64,000 nt of DNA from Pseudopedobacter sp035496935 (GTDB taxonomy: Bacteria; Bacteroidota; Bacteroidia; Sphingobacteriales; Sphingobacteriaceae), in NCBI GenBank assembly GCA_035496935.1, contig DATJED010000014.1, forward strand, positions 372,001-436,000, written 5' to 3'. Positions 16,610 to 26,430 of the stretch are shown one piece after another. The notes below the pieces were generated by a model. That model was not told the origin of the DNA and searched no databases. It saw only the letters and a program-made list of their open reading frames with translations. The position numbers and the translations under genes are program-made. Positions within the stretch are counted from its first letter, which is position 1. Each line of letters starts with the position of its first letter.

Positions 16610-18826
16610 ATGAAAAATACTAAGCGTTTAAAAACATTTTCGATGCTGTTTTTATTGGTGGCACCAACCTTATCAATAGCCCAAAAAATTAATTTTAAAG
16701 AGCTTAGGCCTTTAACTGAGTTCAGTCACTTTCCGCCAGGCTCAACATATCAAGATCCAAAAGTTGAACCAGATAAAAGAGCAAGAGAAATAATCGGCTA
16801 CCTAACTTTTGAAGAAAAACTAGAACTTGCGGGTGGGTATAAATCTTTTTTTTATCCGCCTGTTCCGAGGTTGGGGTTACGGGCAGTAAGTATGGCCGAC
16901 GCCTCACAGGGTCTTAGATTAAGTACTACAATTGCGCAATCAAAAAGCGTTTCATTCCCTGGAATGCAGGCCTTAGCCGCTACCTGGAATATTGGAATTG
17001 CCAAGAATTTTGGACAAAGCATTGCAGAGCAATGCAAAATACATGGCATAGATATTTTACTTGGCCCTGGCATCAATATGCAACGACTTTCAGAAGGTGG
17101 CAGAAACTACGAATACATGGGTGAAGATCCTTTGTTAACTGCTAAGATTGCAGTCAGTTACATTAACGGCCTACAAAGCTCGAATATAATTGCTACAGCA
17201 AAACATTTTATCGCCAACGATCAAGAATTTTGTAGGCATATCTCTAGTAGCGACTTATCTGAACGTACGTTAAGAGAAATTTATCTGCTTCCTTGGGAAG
17301 CGGCAATCAAAGAAGCCAATGTACAAGCTATTATGACCGGGAATAACATGACAAATGGAATTCCTAACTCGATGCACAAACCACTGCTCAATGATTTATT
17401 AAGAAAAGAATTTGGTTTTACGGGCATAGCGATGACCGATTGGCAAAGTACAAATTATCATCTCAACTCTCAAAAAAAGGTTGCTCCGTCGGGTTTATCG
17501 TTGTTGATGCCTAACAATGGCTCCCTTGCTAAATACATCAGAGAATATATCTTAGAAAACCCTACTAAAAAAGCTAATATTGAGAAAGAGCTAGAACAAA
17601 TGATCTATCCAAATATTTATACCTTTTTTAAAAACGGCATTTATGATCGTTATCCCCAAGATTTAAAATATGAAGAAAAAATACCCGCACACAAAGGAAT
17701 AGCTCTACAATGTGCAGAAGAAGCTATTTGCTTATTAAAAAACCAAGACAATAGCTTGCCCATTGCAAAAAACAAAAAAATACTACTAACCGGAGATACC
17801 GAAATTTATACCGGAAAAGGAAGTGGCGCTGTGAAAGGATTCGATCATGTTGATTTTGAAAGTGGTTTAAGATCCGTTTATGGAGAATACCTTACTTGTA
17901 AAATTAAAGCTACTGACGAAGAGGTTAAAAGTGCTGATTATATTCTGTACAGATTAAACAAGAAAGCTGGAGAAGGGAATGATATTCCTTTTAATGAACC
18001 TAAACAAGCAATTCCCGACATTGAACGCTTAAGTAAGTTAAATCCAAATATTATCATTTTAATTAGCTCTGCCAATGGAATACCAATGCCTTGGTTAAAT
18101 GAAGTAAAAGGTGTTTTATGGACCTTTATGTTAGGGCAAGAACGAGGGAATGCACTGGCTGCTGTTATCAGCGGAGCCGTAAATCCATCAGGAAAACTTC
18201 CGTTTACTTTAGAACGGGATTTTAAGGATTCCCCCGATCCGAATTTCAACTTACTTGGCGGAAAACCTTATTGGCATGGAAATAACGCTGCTTATAAAGC
18301 CTACTGGAAAGGTGAAGAACCAGACAGTAAAACAGAGATTGCAAAATATATAAAACCTCAGGAAGCCATACATATACCTTATGATGAAGGAGTTTTTATC
18401 GGCTATCGATGGTATCAAAAACACAAAAAACCGGTTTTGTTTCCGTTCGGATTTGGGCTGTCTTACACAACTTTCAAATACAGCAATCTGCAAATCTCAA
18501 AAAAGAGTATCAAAAAAGACGAAGTTATTACTGCTAAAATGGATATCCAAAACACAGGAAATATTGACGGCTATGAAGTGGTTCAACTTTACATTACCGA
18601 CCAGCAAAGTACTGTGGAACGGCCTCTAAAGGAGTTGAAAAATTTTCAGAAAGTGTATTTGAAAATTGGCGAAAAAAAAACATTGCAATTTGCAATTAAC
18701 AACCGAGACCTCGCTTTTTGGGACGAAAAGGAACATGGCTGGAAAGCAGAGGCAGGTAAATTCGATATCCTTATTTCCGATTCTTCCGAAGGCTATCGGT
18801 TAAAAAAAACTTTTGAACTCAAATAA
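16610..18826 (+). CDS. Glycoside hydrolase family 3 (beta-glucosidase / beta-xylosidase-like)
   Basis: A 738-residue periplasmic enzyme with signal peptide ending SIAQ. The GH3 (alpha/beta)8 domain has EGGRNYEYMGEDPLL, KHFIAND and the nucleophile D277 in FTGIAMTDW. The second alpha/beta sandwich follows (LLKNQDNSLPIAKNKKILL ... VNPSGKLPFT) with IGYRWYQ and FPFGFGLSYTTF, and a C-terminal fibronectin III-like domain ends the protein (VVQLYITDQQSTVERPLKELK). This three-domain layout is that of beta-glucosidases, beta-xylosidases and some beta-glucuronidase or N-acetylglucosaminidase relatives; the substrate cannot be read. TDW replaces the commoner SDW at the nucleophile. It lies 58 nt after PL8 and 9 nt before the next sulfatase, so it belongs to the PL8 operon. 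Confidence 0.9.
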   Translation: MKNTKRLKTFSMLFLLVAPTLSIAQKINFKELRPLTEFSHFPPGSTYQDPKVEPDKRAREIIGYLTFEEKLELAGGYKSFFYPPVPRLGLRAVSMADASQGLRLSTTIAQSKSVSFPGMQALAATWNIGIAKNFGQSIAEQCKIHGIDILLGPGINMQRLSEGGRNYEYMGEDPLLTAKIAVSYINGLQSSNIIATAKHFIANDQEFCRHISSSDLSERTLREIYLLPWEAAIKEANVQAIMTGNNMTNGIPNSMHKPLLNDLLRKEFGFTGIAMTDWQSTNYHLNSQKKVAPSGLSLLMPNNGSLAKYIREYILENPTKKANIEKELEQMIYPNIYTFFKNGIYDRYPQDLKYEEKIPAHKGIALQCAEEAICLLKNQDNSLPIAKNKKILLTGDTEIYTGKGSGAVKGFDHVDFESGLRSVYGEYLTCKIKATDEEVKSADYILYRLNKKAGEGNDIPFNEPKQAIPDIERLSKLNPNIIILISSANGIPMPWLNEVKGVLWTFMLGQERGNALAAVISGAVNPSGKLPFTLERDFKDSPDPNFNLLGGKPYWHGNNAAYKAYWKGEEPDSKTEIAKYIKPQEAIHIPYDEGVFIGYRWYQKHKKPVLFPFGFGLSYTTFKYSNLQISKKSIKKDEVITAKMDIQNTGNIDGYEVVQLYITDQQSTVERPLKELKNFQKVYLKIGEKKTLQFAINNRDLAFWDEKEHGWKAEAGKFDILISDSSEGYRLKKTFELK

Positions 18827-18835
18827 AAAAAGATT

Positions 18836-20155
18836 ATGACAACATTTAAAAAAAGAAGTTTTCTTCTTTACTTTTCTCTTTTTGCGTTGGCCACCTCTAC
18901 CGCGTTTGGTCAAAGCCAAAAAAAACCTAATATTATATTAATAATGGCGGATGACTTGGGTTATGAAACCATAGGTTGTAACGGAAACGATGATAAATTA
19001 ACGCCAAATATTGATAAGCTCGCCGAATCCGGAATGTTGTTCGAAAACTGCCATTCCATGCCGCTGTGTACTCCGTCTAGAGTGCAACTGATGACAGGTA
19101 AGTACAACAACCGCAATTACATTGGCTTTGGGTTGCTTGATCCATCACAGGAAACATTTGCTCATGCACTTCAAAAACAAGGTTATAAAACCTGTATTGC
19201 TGGTAAATGGCAATTATACGGAAATGAAAAGCAATTTAAATTAGCCGGCGGACTAAAAGGAACGGTGCCACAAAATGCTGGTTTTGATAACTTCCTAGTT
19301 TGGCAGGTTGATGAACTAGGCTCTCGATACCAAGACCCTACGGTTTATACAGATGAAAAAAAATCTATGACTTTGAAAGGTAAGTATGGCGATGAAGAAT
19401 TTACTTCGTACATCGAAAAATTTATTGAAAACAATAAGGATACATCCTTTATGGTTTATTACCCCATGTGTTTAACACACGATCCATTTGTTCCAACACC
19501 GTTTTCTAAAGACTACAAAGATTTCCCCTCATCTTCTGAAAAAAGTAACCCAAATTATTATAAAGATATGTTAAGCTACCACGACTACTTAGTTGGACGC
19601 ATAGTGAAGAAAGTTGATGAGCTTGGCTTACGTGATAATACTATTATTATTTATACTGGAGATAATGGCACTAGCCCTCAAATTATCTCCAATTTTAGAG
19701 GTGGGAAAGTACAAGGAAACAAAGGCAAAACTAACTATAGAGGAACTCATGTTCCTTTGGTTGTTAACTGGAAAAACAATATCAAAGCCGGCTCCATCAA
19801 TAAATCTCTAATAGATTTTACTGATTTTTTTCCAACGATTTTAAACCTTGCCGGCACTACTAGTAAAGTAGAAGATAAACTAGACGGGAAAAGTTTTTAT
19901 CCGCAATTGAAAGGAAACACAAACGATCAACGCAATTGGATTTACACCTACTATGACCCGAAATGGGGAAAATATACCAGAAAAGTTTTTGCTCAAACTT
20001 TAGACTGGAAGCTTTATGAAACCGGGGAAATTTTCGATTTAAACAATGACCGTGAAGAGTTAAAACCAATTGCAAAAAATTTAATCAAGGGCAAAGATTT
20101 GGCAACAATAAATATGCTCCAAAAAGCGATTATTGAGAAAACACAAAAACAGTAA
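18836..20155 (+). CDS. Type I sulfatase (family S1), formylglycine motif CTPSR
   Basis: A 439-residue secreted sulfatase (signal peptide to about residue 25). Calcium ligands D39/D40 sit in IMADDLGYETIG. C78 in MPLCTPSRVQLMTG is the residue converted to formylglycine, and the NGTSP/DNGT strand with TGDNGT gives the later metal ligands. The second family signature, usually GKWHLG, reads AGKWQLYG, so the conserved His is Gln; this is a subfamily trait or a tuned active site. It removes sulfate esters from oligosaccharides, probably in the periplasm. Starting 9 nt after the GH3 stop, it is in the PL8 operon and is the likeliest of the window's sulfatases, with the next one, to act on PL8 products. 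Confidence 0.92.
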   Translation: MTTFKKRSFLLYFSLFALATSTAFGQSQKKPNIILIMADDLGYETIGCNGNDDKLTPNIDKLAESGMLFENCHSMPLCTPSRVQLMTGKYNNRNYIGFGLLDPSQETFAHALQKQGYKTCIAGKWQLYGNEKQFKLAGGLKGTVPQNAGFDNFLVWQVDELGSRYQDPTVYTDEKKSMTLKGKYGDEEFTSYIEKFIENNKDTSFMVYYPMCLTHDPFVPTPFSKDYKDFPSSSEKSNPNYYKDMLSYHDYLVGRIVKKVDELGLRDNTIIIYTGDNGTSPQIISNFRGGKVQGNKGKTNYRGTHVPLVVNWKNNIKAGSINKSLIDFTDFFPTILNLAGTTSKVEDKLDGKSFYPQLKGNTNDQRNWIYTYYDPKWGKYTRKVFAQTLDWKLYETGEIFDLNNDREELKPIAKNLIKGKDLATINMLQKAIIEKTQKQ

Positions 20156-20199
20156 GTAGTTTATAATCAAAGCTTAGTCAAAATTTACCCTCGTTTAAA

Positions 20200-21672
20200 A
20201 TGAAGACAAAATTAATAACTGCAGCAGTATTGAGTTTTTACTTTACTGGGTTTGCACAACAGAAATTAGCCCAACAAAAACCAAACGTTGTTATCATCTT
20301 TATGGATGATATGGGCTATGGCGATATTGAAGAAAATGGAGCAGTTGGATACAAAACACCAAATATTACCAGCCTAGCAAATAACGGTCAGCGGTTTACC
20401 AATTTTTATACTCCTCAAGCTACTTGTACAGCGTCAAGGGCGGCTTTACTTACCGGTACTTATCCAAACCGTATGAATGTTTACGGCGCATTTGCGCCCA
20501 ACGAAGGAATTGGATTAAACTTAAAAGAAACTACCATAGCAGAAATGTTAAAGTCCAGCGGTTACGCTACGGCAATGGTGGGCAAGTGGCACTTAGGCAA
20601 CGAACCCGAATTTTTACCCACAAAACAAGGTTTTGATGAGTATTTGGGCATTCCATATTCTAACGATATGTGGCCGGTTGATTATGATGGTAAGCAACTT
20701 CCTCCTACCCATCCTCGAGCTCTAATTTATCCAACACTCCCTCTTTTGCAAATCAAAGCAGGACAGCATGTTCCTGATACCGCAATGAAAGTGCTTACGC
20801 TAGATGACCAAGCGAAACTAACAACTATATATACTGATAAGGCAGTTAGCTTCATTAAGGAAAACAAACAACATCCATTTTTTCTTTATATGGCGCATAG
20901 CATGCCTCATGTTCCTATTGCAGCTTCATCCAAGTTTAAAAATAAAAGCGAGCAAGGTTTGTTTGGAGATGTGATGATGGAAATTGACTGGTCTGTACAA
21001 CAGATTGTAAAAACCCTCGAACAACAGGGGCTTACAAAAAACACACTAATAATATTTACATCAGATAATGGTCCGTGGTTGAATTTTGGTAATCATAACG
21101 GAAATACCGCAGGACTTAGAGAAGGAAAAGGAACAAGTTGGGAAGGGGGAACAAAGGTGCCATGTATTATATCATGGCCAAATGTTATCCCAAAAGGAAT
21201 GGTAGTAAATAAACTTGCCAGTACCATTGATATTATGCCTACACTTGCCGCAATAACCGGAGCCAGCTTGCCTAAACATAAAATTGACGGTGTAAATTTA
21301 TGGCCTTTATTGCAGGGCTACAATGTTACCCCTCGAACCAAATTCAATTATTATTACAATAAAAATGATTTAGAAGCAGTAAGGATAGGAGACTGGAAGC
21401 TTGTATTTCCACATAAATATCGTTCGTACGAAAATGTGATGCCTGGGAATAATGGATATCCTGGCCCTTATAGAACAGGCTCTTTAGATGCTCTTGCATT
21501 ATATGATTTGAGACGCGACCCAGGCGAAAGGTATAACGTGATTGAGCTTTATCCAAAAATTGTAGAAAAATTACAAGCTTACGCAGATGAAGTAAAAGAA
21601 GATCTTGGAGACGACTTAAGCGGAAAGCTGGGAGCTAACAGAAGACCTATAGGGGAGTTAAAAAATAAATAA
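20200..21672 (+). CDS. Type I sulfatase (family S1), formylglycine motif CTASR
   Basis: A 490-residue secreted sulfatase, last gene of the PL8 operon. The signal peptide ends about GFAQ. D36/D37 in IIFMDDMGYGDI are metal ligands. The modified cysteine is C76 in QATCTASRAALLTG, where the third position is Ala rather than Pro, an accepted variant of C-x-(P/A)-S-R. The second signature is intact (MVGKWHLGNEPEF), and TSDNGPW supplies the other metal residues. The sequence resembles the arylsulfatase A / N-acetylgalactosamine-6-sulfatase side of the family (TYPNRMNVYGAF, ITGASLPKHKIDGVNLWPLL), but the sulfate position on the sugar is not readable. Confidence 0.92.
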   Translation: MKTKLITAAVLSFYFTGFAQQKLAQQKPNVVIIFMDDMGYGDIEENGAVGYKTPNITSLANNGQRFTNFYTPQATCTASRAALLTGTYPNRMNVYGAFAPNEGIGLNLKETTIAEMLKSSGYATAMVGKWHLGNEPEFLPTKQGFDEYLGIPYSNDMWPVDYDGKQLPPTHPRALIYPTLPLLQIKAGQHVPDTAMKVLTLDDQAKLTTIYTDKAVSFIKENKQHPFFLYMAHSMPHVPIAASSKFKNKSEQGLFGDVMMEIDWSVQQIVKTLEQQGLTKNTLIIFTSDNGPWLNFGNHNGNTAGLREGKGTSWEGGTKVPCIISWPNVIPKGMVVNKLASTIDIMPTLAAITGASLPKHKIDGVNLWPLLQGYNVTPRTKFNYYYNKNDLEAVRIGDWKLVFPHKYRSYENVMPGNNGYPGPYRTGSLDALALYDLRRDPGERYNVIELYPKIVEKLQAYADEVKEDLGDDLSGKLGANRRPIGELKNK

Positions 21673-21761
21673 GGGTGCGTGTGTCAAGAGTTGAGATTAC
21701 TATATTAAATGCATTTTATTTTACACCCCATTTGTGTTTAAAAATGCTCATTTTCGTATCA

Positions 21762-21778
21762 GCTCAAATATTTTGAGC
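21762..21778. terminator. Hairpin between convergent operons
   Basis: GCTCAAA-TAT-TTTGAGC is a perfect 7-bp stem with a 3-nt loop, in the 174-bp space where the PL8 operon and the long minus-strand run converge. It probably terminates one or both. An 11-bp direct repeat, CCATTTGTGTT, flanks it at 21728-21738 and 21783-21793. Confidence 0.5.
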
Positions 21779-21846
21779 AAATCCATTTGTGTTGAAGTTA
21801 GCAAGCTTGGGTTAAACAACGCTTTGCGAGCTAAAAGTGAAATCAC

Positions 21847-23235
21847 TTATAACCTCACTTCCATCACTTTACCATCTTTACGACTTTTTTCTGCCATAAA
21901 TCCCATAACGTGACTTTCAATTGATTCATCAATATTAGAGGTTAGTACCTCGGGTTTTTGTTGGGCAACAGCTTGGACAAAATCTCTTGTTAATAACCAG
22001 TCTCCCCCGCCATGTCCACTGTTTTTATATCCTTCAACATCTTCTGCTTTCGGCAAAAACTTTACCTCTTTGCCCGTTCTAAAATCATTTACAACCAATT
22101 CTTTCATGTCGCCAACCATATCTCCCATAGCCCCCATTATTCTTGTTCTTCTTCCACCGTAAGAGGTGAAGGCTTCCATAGAAAATGCAGCTGTAACGCC
22201 ATCACCAAACTGTATACTGGTCACATAATGATCAGGCTGGTCGTTGTCCATCCGGTAAACGCACCTCCCGTAATCAGTAGTTTTTAAGCGCTCCATAATA
22301 GCCTCAGGTTGTTTGGCTTTATCAGTCGGCAAATCCATAACGTTCAATCTATTCCTATTGTCGTAATACTCTCTAATAGCAGAATAAGGACACTCTCTTT
22401 CAATTTTACAACCGTCTGTACATCTAGCCGTACTTCCTTCCGGGGCATTTTCTTTTTTAAACCATTTTAAATCGCCCATGGCAACAATTTTCTTTGCTGG
22501 TTTGTTTATTATCCATTTGATAATATCCAAATCATGACAAGATTTTGCCAAAATGATTGGCGTGGTTTGCTTCGAATTATGCCAATTTCCCCGTACATAA
22601 GAATGCGCCATGTGTGTATGCTCTATAGGTTCAAAATGTTGCACACTTATAATCTCGCCAATCGCACCTTTTTCAATCAATTCCTTCATCTTAACAAAGT
22701 ATGGAGCATACCTTAAAACATGGCAGACAGCTACAATTCTGCCGGTTTTCTTGGCTAAAGCTAAAATAGAACGACACTCTTTTTCTGAAGGTGAAATTGG
22801 TTTTTCTAATAAAATATCGTATCCCATTTCCAGCGCTTTCATGCAGGGTTCGAAATGCAAATTATCAGGTGTAGAGATGATTACAGCATCTGCAAATTTT
22901 GGTCTTTTGAACACATCTTCCCAAGTATCAAATCTGTTTTTATCTTCAATGTTATGGATTTTAGCATATCGATCGTTCCGATATTTTATTGGTTCTGCAA
23001 CACCTATTATGTCCATTTCCTTAGGGAATTTTGCAGCAAAACTTCCGTAAACCATTCCTCTGTTTCCGGCTCCAATTGTAATTGCGGTAACTGCCTTGAC
23101 TTGAGGGCGATGCGACTTATTGGCCGGAATATTATAGATAAAAGAATTATTACCGATGTCTGCCAGTACATCTGTGCTAATCACAGTTGCCCCTAACGAG
23201 ATACTTAGAGTCTTTAAAAGATTTCTTCTGTTCAT
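21847..23235 (-). CDS. Secreted Gfo/Idh/MocA-family oxidoreductase
   Basis: A 462-residue NAD(P)-binding protein with a twin-arginine-like leader (NRRNLLK), implying folded, cofactor-loaded export. The Rossmann fold shows GAGNRG (55-60) and EKP (144-146), the catalytic-lysine motif of the family. The C-terminal domain has KSCHDLDIIKW, matching the usual active-site His/Asp pair. Three cysteines at 272, 276 and 282 (CTDGC ... EC) recur in this subfamily and may bind a metal or form disulfides. Family members oxidise sugars or, in GH109, cleave alpha-N-acetylgalactosamine by an NAD-dependent redox mechanism. Either could serve glycan breakdown; I cannot assign which. It is the last gene of the 20-gene minus-strand run, 25 nt after a sulfatase. 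Confidence 0.82.
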   Translation of the reverse strand: MNRRNLLKTLSISLGATVISTDVLADIGNNSFIYNIPANKSHRPQVKAVTAITIGAGNRGMVYGSFAAKFPKEMDIIGVAEPIKYRNDRYAKIHNIEDKNRFDTWEDVFKRPKFADAVIISTPDNLHFEPCMKALEMGYDILLEKPISPSEKECRSILALAKKTGRIVAVCHVLRYAPYFVKMKELIEKGAIGEIISVQHFEPIEHTHMAHSYVRGNWHNSKQTTPIILAKSCHDLDIIKWIINKPAKKIVAMGDLKWFKKENAPEGSTARCTDGCKIERECPYSAIREYYDNRNRLNVMDLPTDKAKQPEAIMERLKTTDYGRCVYRMDNDQPDHYVTSIQFGDGVTAAFSMEAFTSYGGRRTRIMGAMGDMVGDMKELVVNDFRTGKEVKFLPKAEDVEGYKNSGHGGGDWLLTRDFVQAVAQQKPEVLTSNIDESIESHVMGFMAEKSRKDGKVMEVRL

Positions 23236-23260
23236 TTCGAATACGTATAAGGGCAGATTG

Positions 23261-24892
23261 TTAAAGTTTCTTTTTATTTACTTTCAGTTTTTCTTGCTGT
23301 TCGTTTTTGTAGGGCGCATAATAGTTTCTCGGGTCTTTTTTAAAGCCATATCTGCGGTTTCCGTTTGGCCTTGGCAAAGGGAGCGGATCCTGTGTACGAA
23401 GCTCCCAACGCATCATGTCCTGTAGCAAATCCATCTGTTCAGAAGCGTATTCTTTCTGATTAAACAGGTTTTTAATCTCTTGTGGATCTTTCGCCAAATT
23501 GTACAATTGTCCGCTACCTTGCATATCGTAAACCAATTTCCAGTCTCCTTTACGCAGGCCCCGCATCATACCACTCTGCGTCCAAGTATTCAACTCGTCA
23601 AACTCCACTTTGCCTTTTACCAAAGTACCGTCTTGGGTATAAGGATCAAATTCTTCTAAATCTGTGTAGTGCAATCCGCCATAACCCTGCTGAATAATGA
23701 TACTAGAAAATTCATCTTTTGGATAAGGCAAACCTGCAAGAATTGGCCAAAGGCTCCTTCCCTGTACACCGTCTGGCAACTCAACATTGAGCATATCACA
23801 AAGTGTAGGCATAATATCAACATTGCTGACATGTGCTTCTTTAGGCATTTTTTCAGGTTTAATTCCGGGGCCATGCCATAGCATCGGAATTCTGATTAAA
23901 GATTCTGGCACTTCAACTCCTTTTTTGATGAGCCCATACTCACCCGTAAAGTCACCATGATCTGACACGAATATAAAAAGGGTATTCTCATATTTTTTCT
24001 CTCGCTTCAGATAGTTGACAAACGTTTTTATCTCATCATCAATCAACCTCATCATCCCATAGTAATTACTCCTTATTCTGGGGATACTTTTTTCAAAATC
24101 AGGATAACCCATACGCTCCATCTCTTTCTGCAAAACCCATTTGTTGCCCTTATCTGCTAAAACTTCTTCCCCTGCCTTTATTGGAGGCAAACTTTCTGGC
24201 GGAAACATTGAATAATAAGGTTCAGAAACTTGATATGGATTATGAGGCTCTGGAAAAGACAGGTACAAAAAGAATGGTTTGTCCTTTTTAACGCTTTCAA
24301 CCCAGTTCTCTGCATCTTTTACCATTCTGGCTGGTTGCTGCATACTGGCAGGAAATGGCGCTGGACCATCTTCCATATAAAAGTTGGTGCTTCTTAAAAA
24401 GGTTTCGAATTTCCGTTCCTCATCATTTTCTGGCTTTATCACGTTTAAATGCGAATATTCTTTCCAGTAATCCATCATCTCTGGCTGTAGATAAGTATGG
24501 TTTTTACCTATTAATGCGGTACTGTATCCTACAGATTTTAATACCTGATATAAATCTTTTTTGAAGTAAGCATCCTTTAAATTCATATTGGAACGCACAT
24601 GGGTGGCGTTAGGGAAACGCCCGGTCATTAATGACGTTCTACTTGGTATACAGGCGGGCGATGCACAATAAGCTTTATTAAACCAAGCACCAGATTGAGC
24701 CAAGCTATCTAAAAATGGAGTGGTGTTGAGCTCAAAACCTCCTAACTTAGTGGCATCTGCCCTAAACTGGTCTACAATGATGAGTACAATATTGGGTTTG
24801 GGTTTTTCATCTGCTTTAGCTAGGTTCCAGAATCCCTGGATTAACAAGATTGATATAAAACAGAAAAGGAAAGGGCTTTTGACTTGTTTCAT
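23261..24892 (-). CDS. Type I sulfatase (family S1), formylglycine motif CIPSR
   Basis: A 543-residue secreted sulfatase with C81 in SPACIPSRTSLMTG. The first metal motif reads IIVDQFRAD, with D41 and no paired DD, and the second signature is GKNHTY rather than GKWHLG. Both traits mark a distinct sulfatase branch that includes iduronate/glucosamine-type and choline-sulfatase-like enzymes. FVSDHGDFTGEYGLI gives the distal metal ligands with DH instead of DN, as in that branch. The C-terminal tail ends in a Lys-rich stretch. It follows the preceding sulfatase by 12 nt, so the two are probably translated from one message. The sulfate position is unknown. Confidence 0.92.
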   Translation of the reverse strand: MKQVKSPFLFCFISILLIQGFWNLAKADEKPKPNIVLIIVDQFRADATKLGGFELNTTPFLDSLAQSGAWFNKAYCASPACIPSRTSLMTGRFPNATHVRSNMNLKDAYFKKDLYQVLKSVGYSTALIGKNHTYLQPEMMDYWKEYSHLNVIKPENDEERKFETFLRSTNFYMEDGPAPFPASMQQPARMVKDAENWVESVKKDKPFFLYLSFPEPHNPYQVSEPYYSMFPPESLPPIKAGEEVLADKGNKWVLQKEMERMGYPDFEKSIPRIRSNYYGMMRLIDDEIKTFVNYLKREKKYENTLFIFVSDHGDFTGEYGLIKKGVEVPESLIRIPMLWHGPGIKPEKMPKEAHVSNVDIMPTLCDMLNVELPDGVQGRSLWPILAGLPYPKDEFSSIIIQQGYGGLHYTDLEEFDPYTQDGTLVKGKVEFDELNTWTQSGMMRGLRKGDWKLVYDMQGSGQLYNLAKDPQEIKNLFNQKEYASEQMDLLQDMMRWELRTQDPLPLPRPNGNRRYGFKKDPRNYYAPYKNEQQEKLKVNKKKL

Positions 24893-24904
24893 GATTATCG
24901 AAAA

Positions 24905-26353
24905 TTATTCTTTACCGTTTATCGTCCAATTTTTAGGAGCTTTAAATTCCTTTCTTCCCTCGCCGTAAGGCGGAACGGTAAACTCAGAAACTATTGCATC
25001 GTAAGACGCTACTTTTTTTAATAGCTGTTGGTACACATCAGGATGTTTGAGCTTTAAATTTACTTTTTCTGAGGGATCGTTTAAGATATCGAATAACTGG
25101 TCTTCTTTCTGCTTCATTCTGGGGTTGCCAGCATCAGCTTTGGCTAACTTCCATTGGTTGCTTACTAAAGATCCGTAACCAAGATATAAATCTCTGTTAA
25201 TTTCTTTCTGCTTTCCAGTTAACACCGCAAACATATTTAACCCATCCAAAGGTTTTTGAATTGCTTCTGTGGCTCCAGAAATATTCAGCAACGTTGGAAC
25301 AATATCAATATATCCCATTAACTGGTTGTTCTGAGTACCTGCCTTAAACATTTTTGGCCATTTAATAACTGCGGGCGCTCGTACTCCGCCATCCCATTCT
25401 TGAAATTTTGTTCCTCTTAGTACACCACTAGACCCGCCTTCCCCGGGCGCCGCTCCATTATCGCTAAAAAACAAAACAAGGGTATTATCAGCTATATTTG
25501 ATGCTTTAAGCTGGGCTAATATTTTACCAATTCCCTTATCCATACAGGTAACCATTGCCGAATAGGTTTGTCGCGGTGTATTTCCTCTTCCTTGGGTTCC
25601 TTCGTTTCCATGCTCTTCAGTATTTTTTTTACCAAAAACCGGTTTAGATTTATTGTAACCGTAGGCCAGCAAATCATCTTCTTTAGCCTGCAATGGCCCA
25701 TGCGGAGCGTTATAGGCTACATACAAAAGAAATGGGTTGGACGATTTAGCGTAATTAGAGATACATTTAACAGCTTCGTCTGAAATTAAATCTGTGCTGT
25801 ACCCCTTATCAAAAGACGTCTCCCAGTCGTTATGCCAATCTAATTCGCCCTCTCTTTTATGGGTAAAATAATCGATTGCGCCGTTATAGTGTCCATAAAA
25901 GTGCGTAAATCCTTTGCTTAGCGGGAGATAACTTTTTTTAGCATGCCCGAGATGCCATTTCCCTAAAACTGCTCGGTTAGTGTAACCTACATTTTTTAAC
26001 AGTTCGGGTAAAAACTTCTCACTCGTATCAACTCCAAAAGTGCTCCATGGCGGTACTACGGTTTCTCTTAAACCAAATCGATTTGGATATCGCCCGGTCA
26101 TTAATCCCGCCCGAGTAGGTGAGCACACCGGAGCGGTATAGAAGCGAGTTAGTATTACACCATCTTTGGCAAGTTGATCGATGTTAGGTGTTTTGATTTC
26201 ACTTCCATTAAAACCTACGTCGCCCCAACCTAAATCATCAGCCAGTATGATTATAATATTTGGTTTTTTTTGCTGTGCCGATAAACTAAAAAATGGAATA
26301 CTTGCTGTTAAAAGTACCAGTAAGCTATAAAGCCAATATTTTTTATTTTTCAT
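24905..26353 (-). CDS. Type I sulfatase (family S1), arylsulfatase B-like, motif CSPTR
   Basis: A 482-residue secreted sulfatase. The signal peptide ends around FFSLSAQ. DD pair at 39-40 in ILADDLGWGDVGF, C77 in APVCSPTRAGLMTGRYPNRFGL, and the second signature LGKWHLGHA are all intact, with FFSDNGAAP distally. FYTAPVCSPTRAGLMTGRYP is the form seen in arylsulfatase B / N-acetylgalactosamine-4-sulfatase-like bacterial enzymes, making removal of a galactosamine or galactose sulfate plausible but unproven. It is separated from the upstream hybrid sensor gene by 77 nt, which contain a near copy (ATACAAAATTG, minus strand 26428-26418) of the locus operator motif, so an extra internal promoter is possible. 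Confidence 0.92.
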   Translation of the reverse strand: MKNKKYWLYSLLVLLTASIPFFSLSAQQKKPNIIIILADDLGWGDVGFNGSEIKTPNIDQLAKDGVILTRFYTAPVCSPTRAGLMTGRYPNRFGLRETVVPPWSTFGVDTSEKFLPELLKNVGYTNRAVLGKWHLGHAKKSYLPLSKGFTHFYGHYNGAIDYFTHKREGELDWHNDWETSFDKGYSTDLISDEAVKCISNYAKSSNPFLLYVAYNAPHGPLQAKEDDLLAYGYNKSKPVFGKKNTEEHGNEGTQGRGNTPRQTYSAMVTCMDKGIGKILAQLKASNIADNTLVLFFSDNGAAPGEGGSSGVLRGTKFQEWDGGVRAPAVIKWPKMFKAGTQNNQLMGYIDIVPTLLNISGATEAIQKPLDGLNMFAVLTGKQKEINRDLYLGYGSLVSNQWKLAKADAGNPRMKQKEDQLFDILNDPSEKVNLKLKHPDVYQQLLKKVASYDAIVSEFTVPPYGEGRKEFKAPKNWTINGKE

Positions 26354-26430
26354 TATTCTATAATGTGTAGCTTAAAAGTTGTTTTTTAAAATCAGATAAA
26401 AAGCTGGATCAAATTGGCAATTTTGTATAA

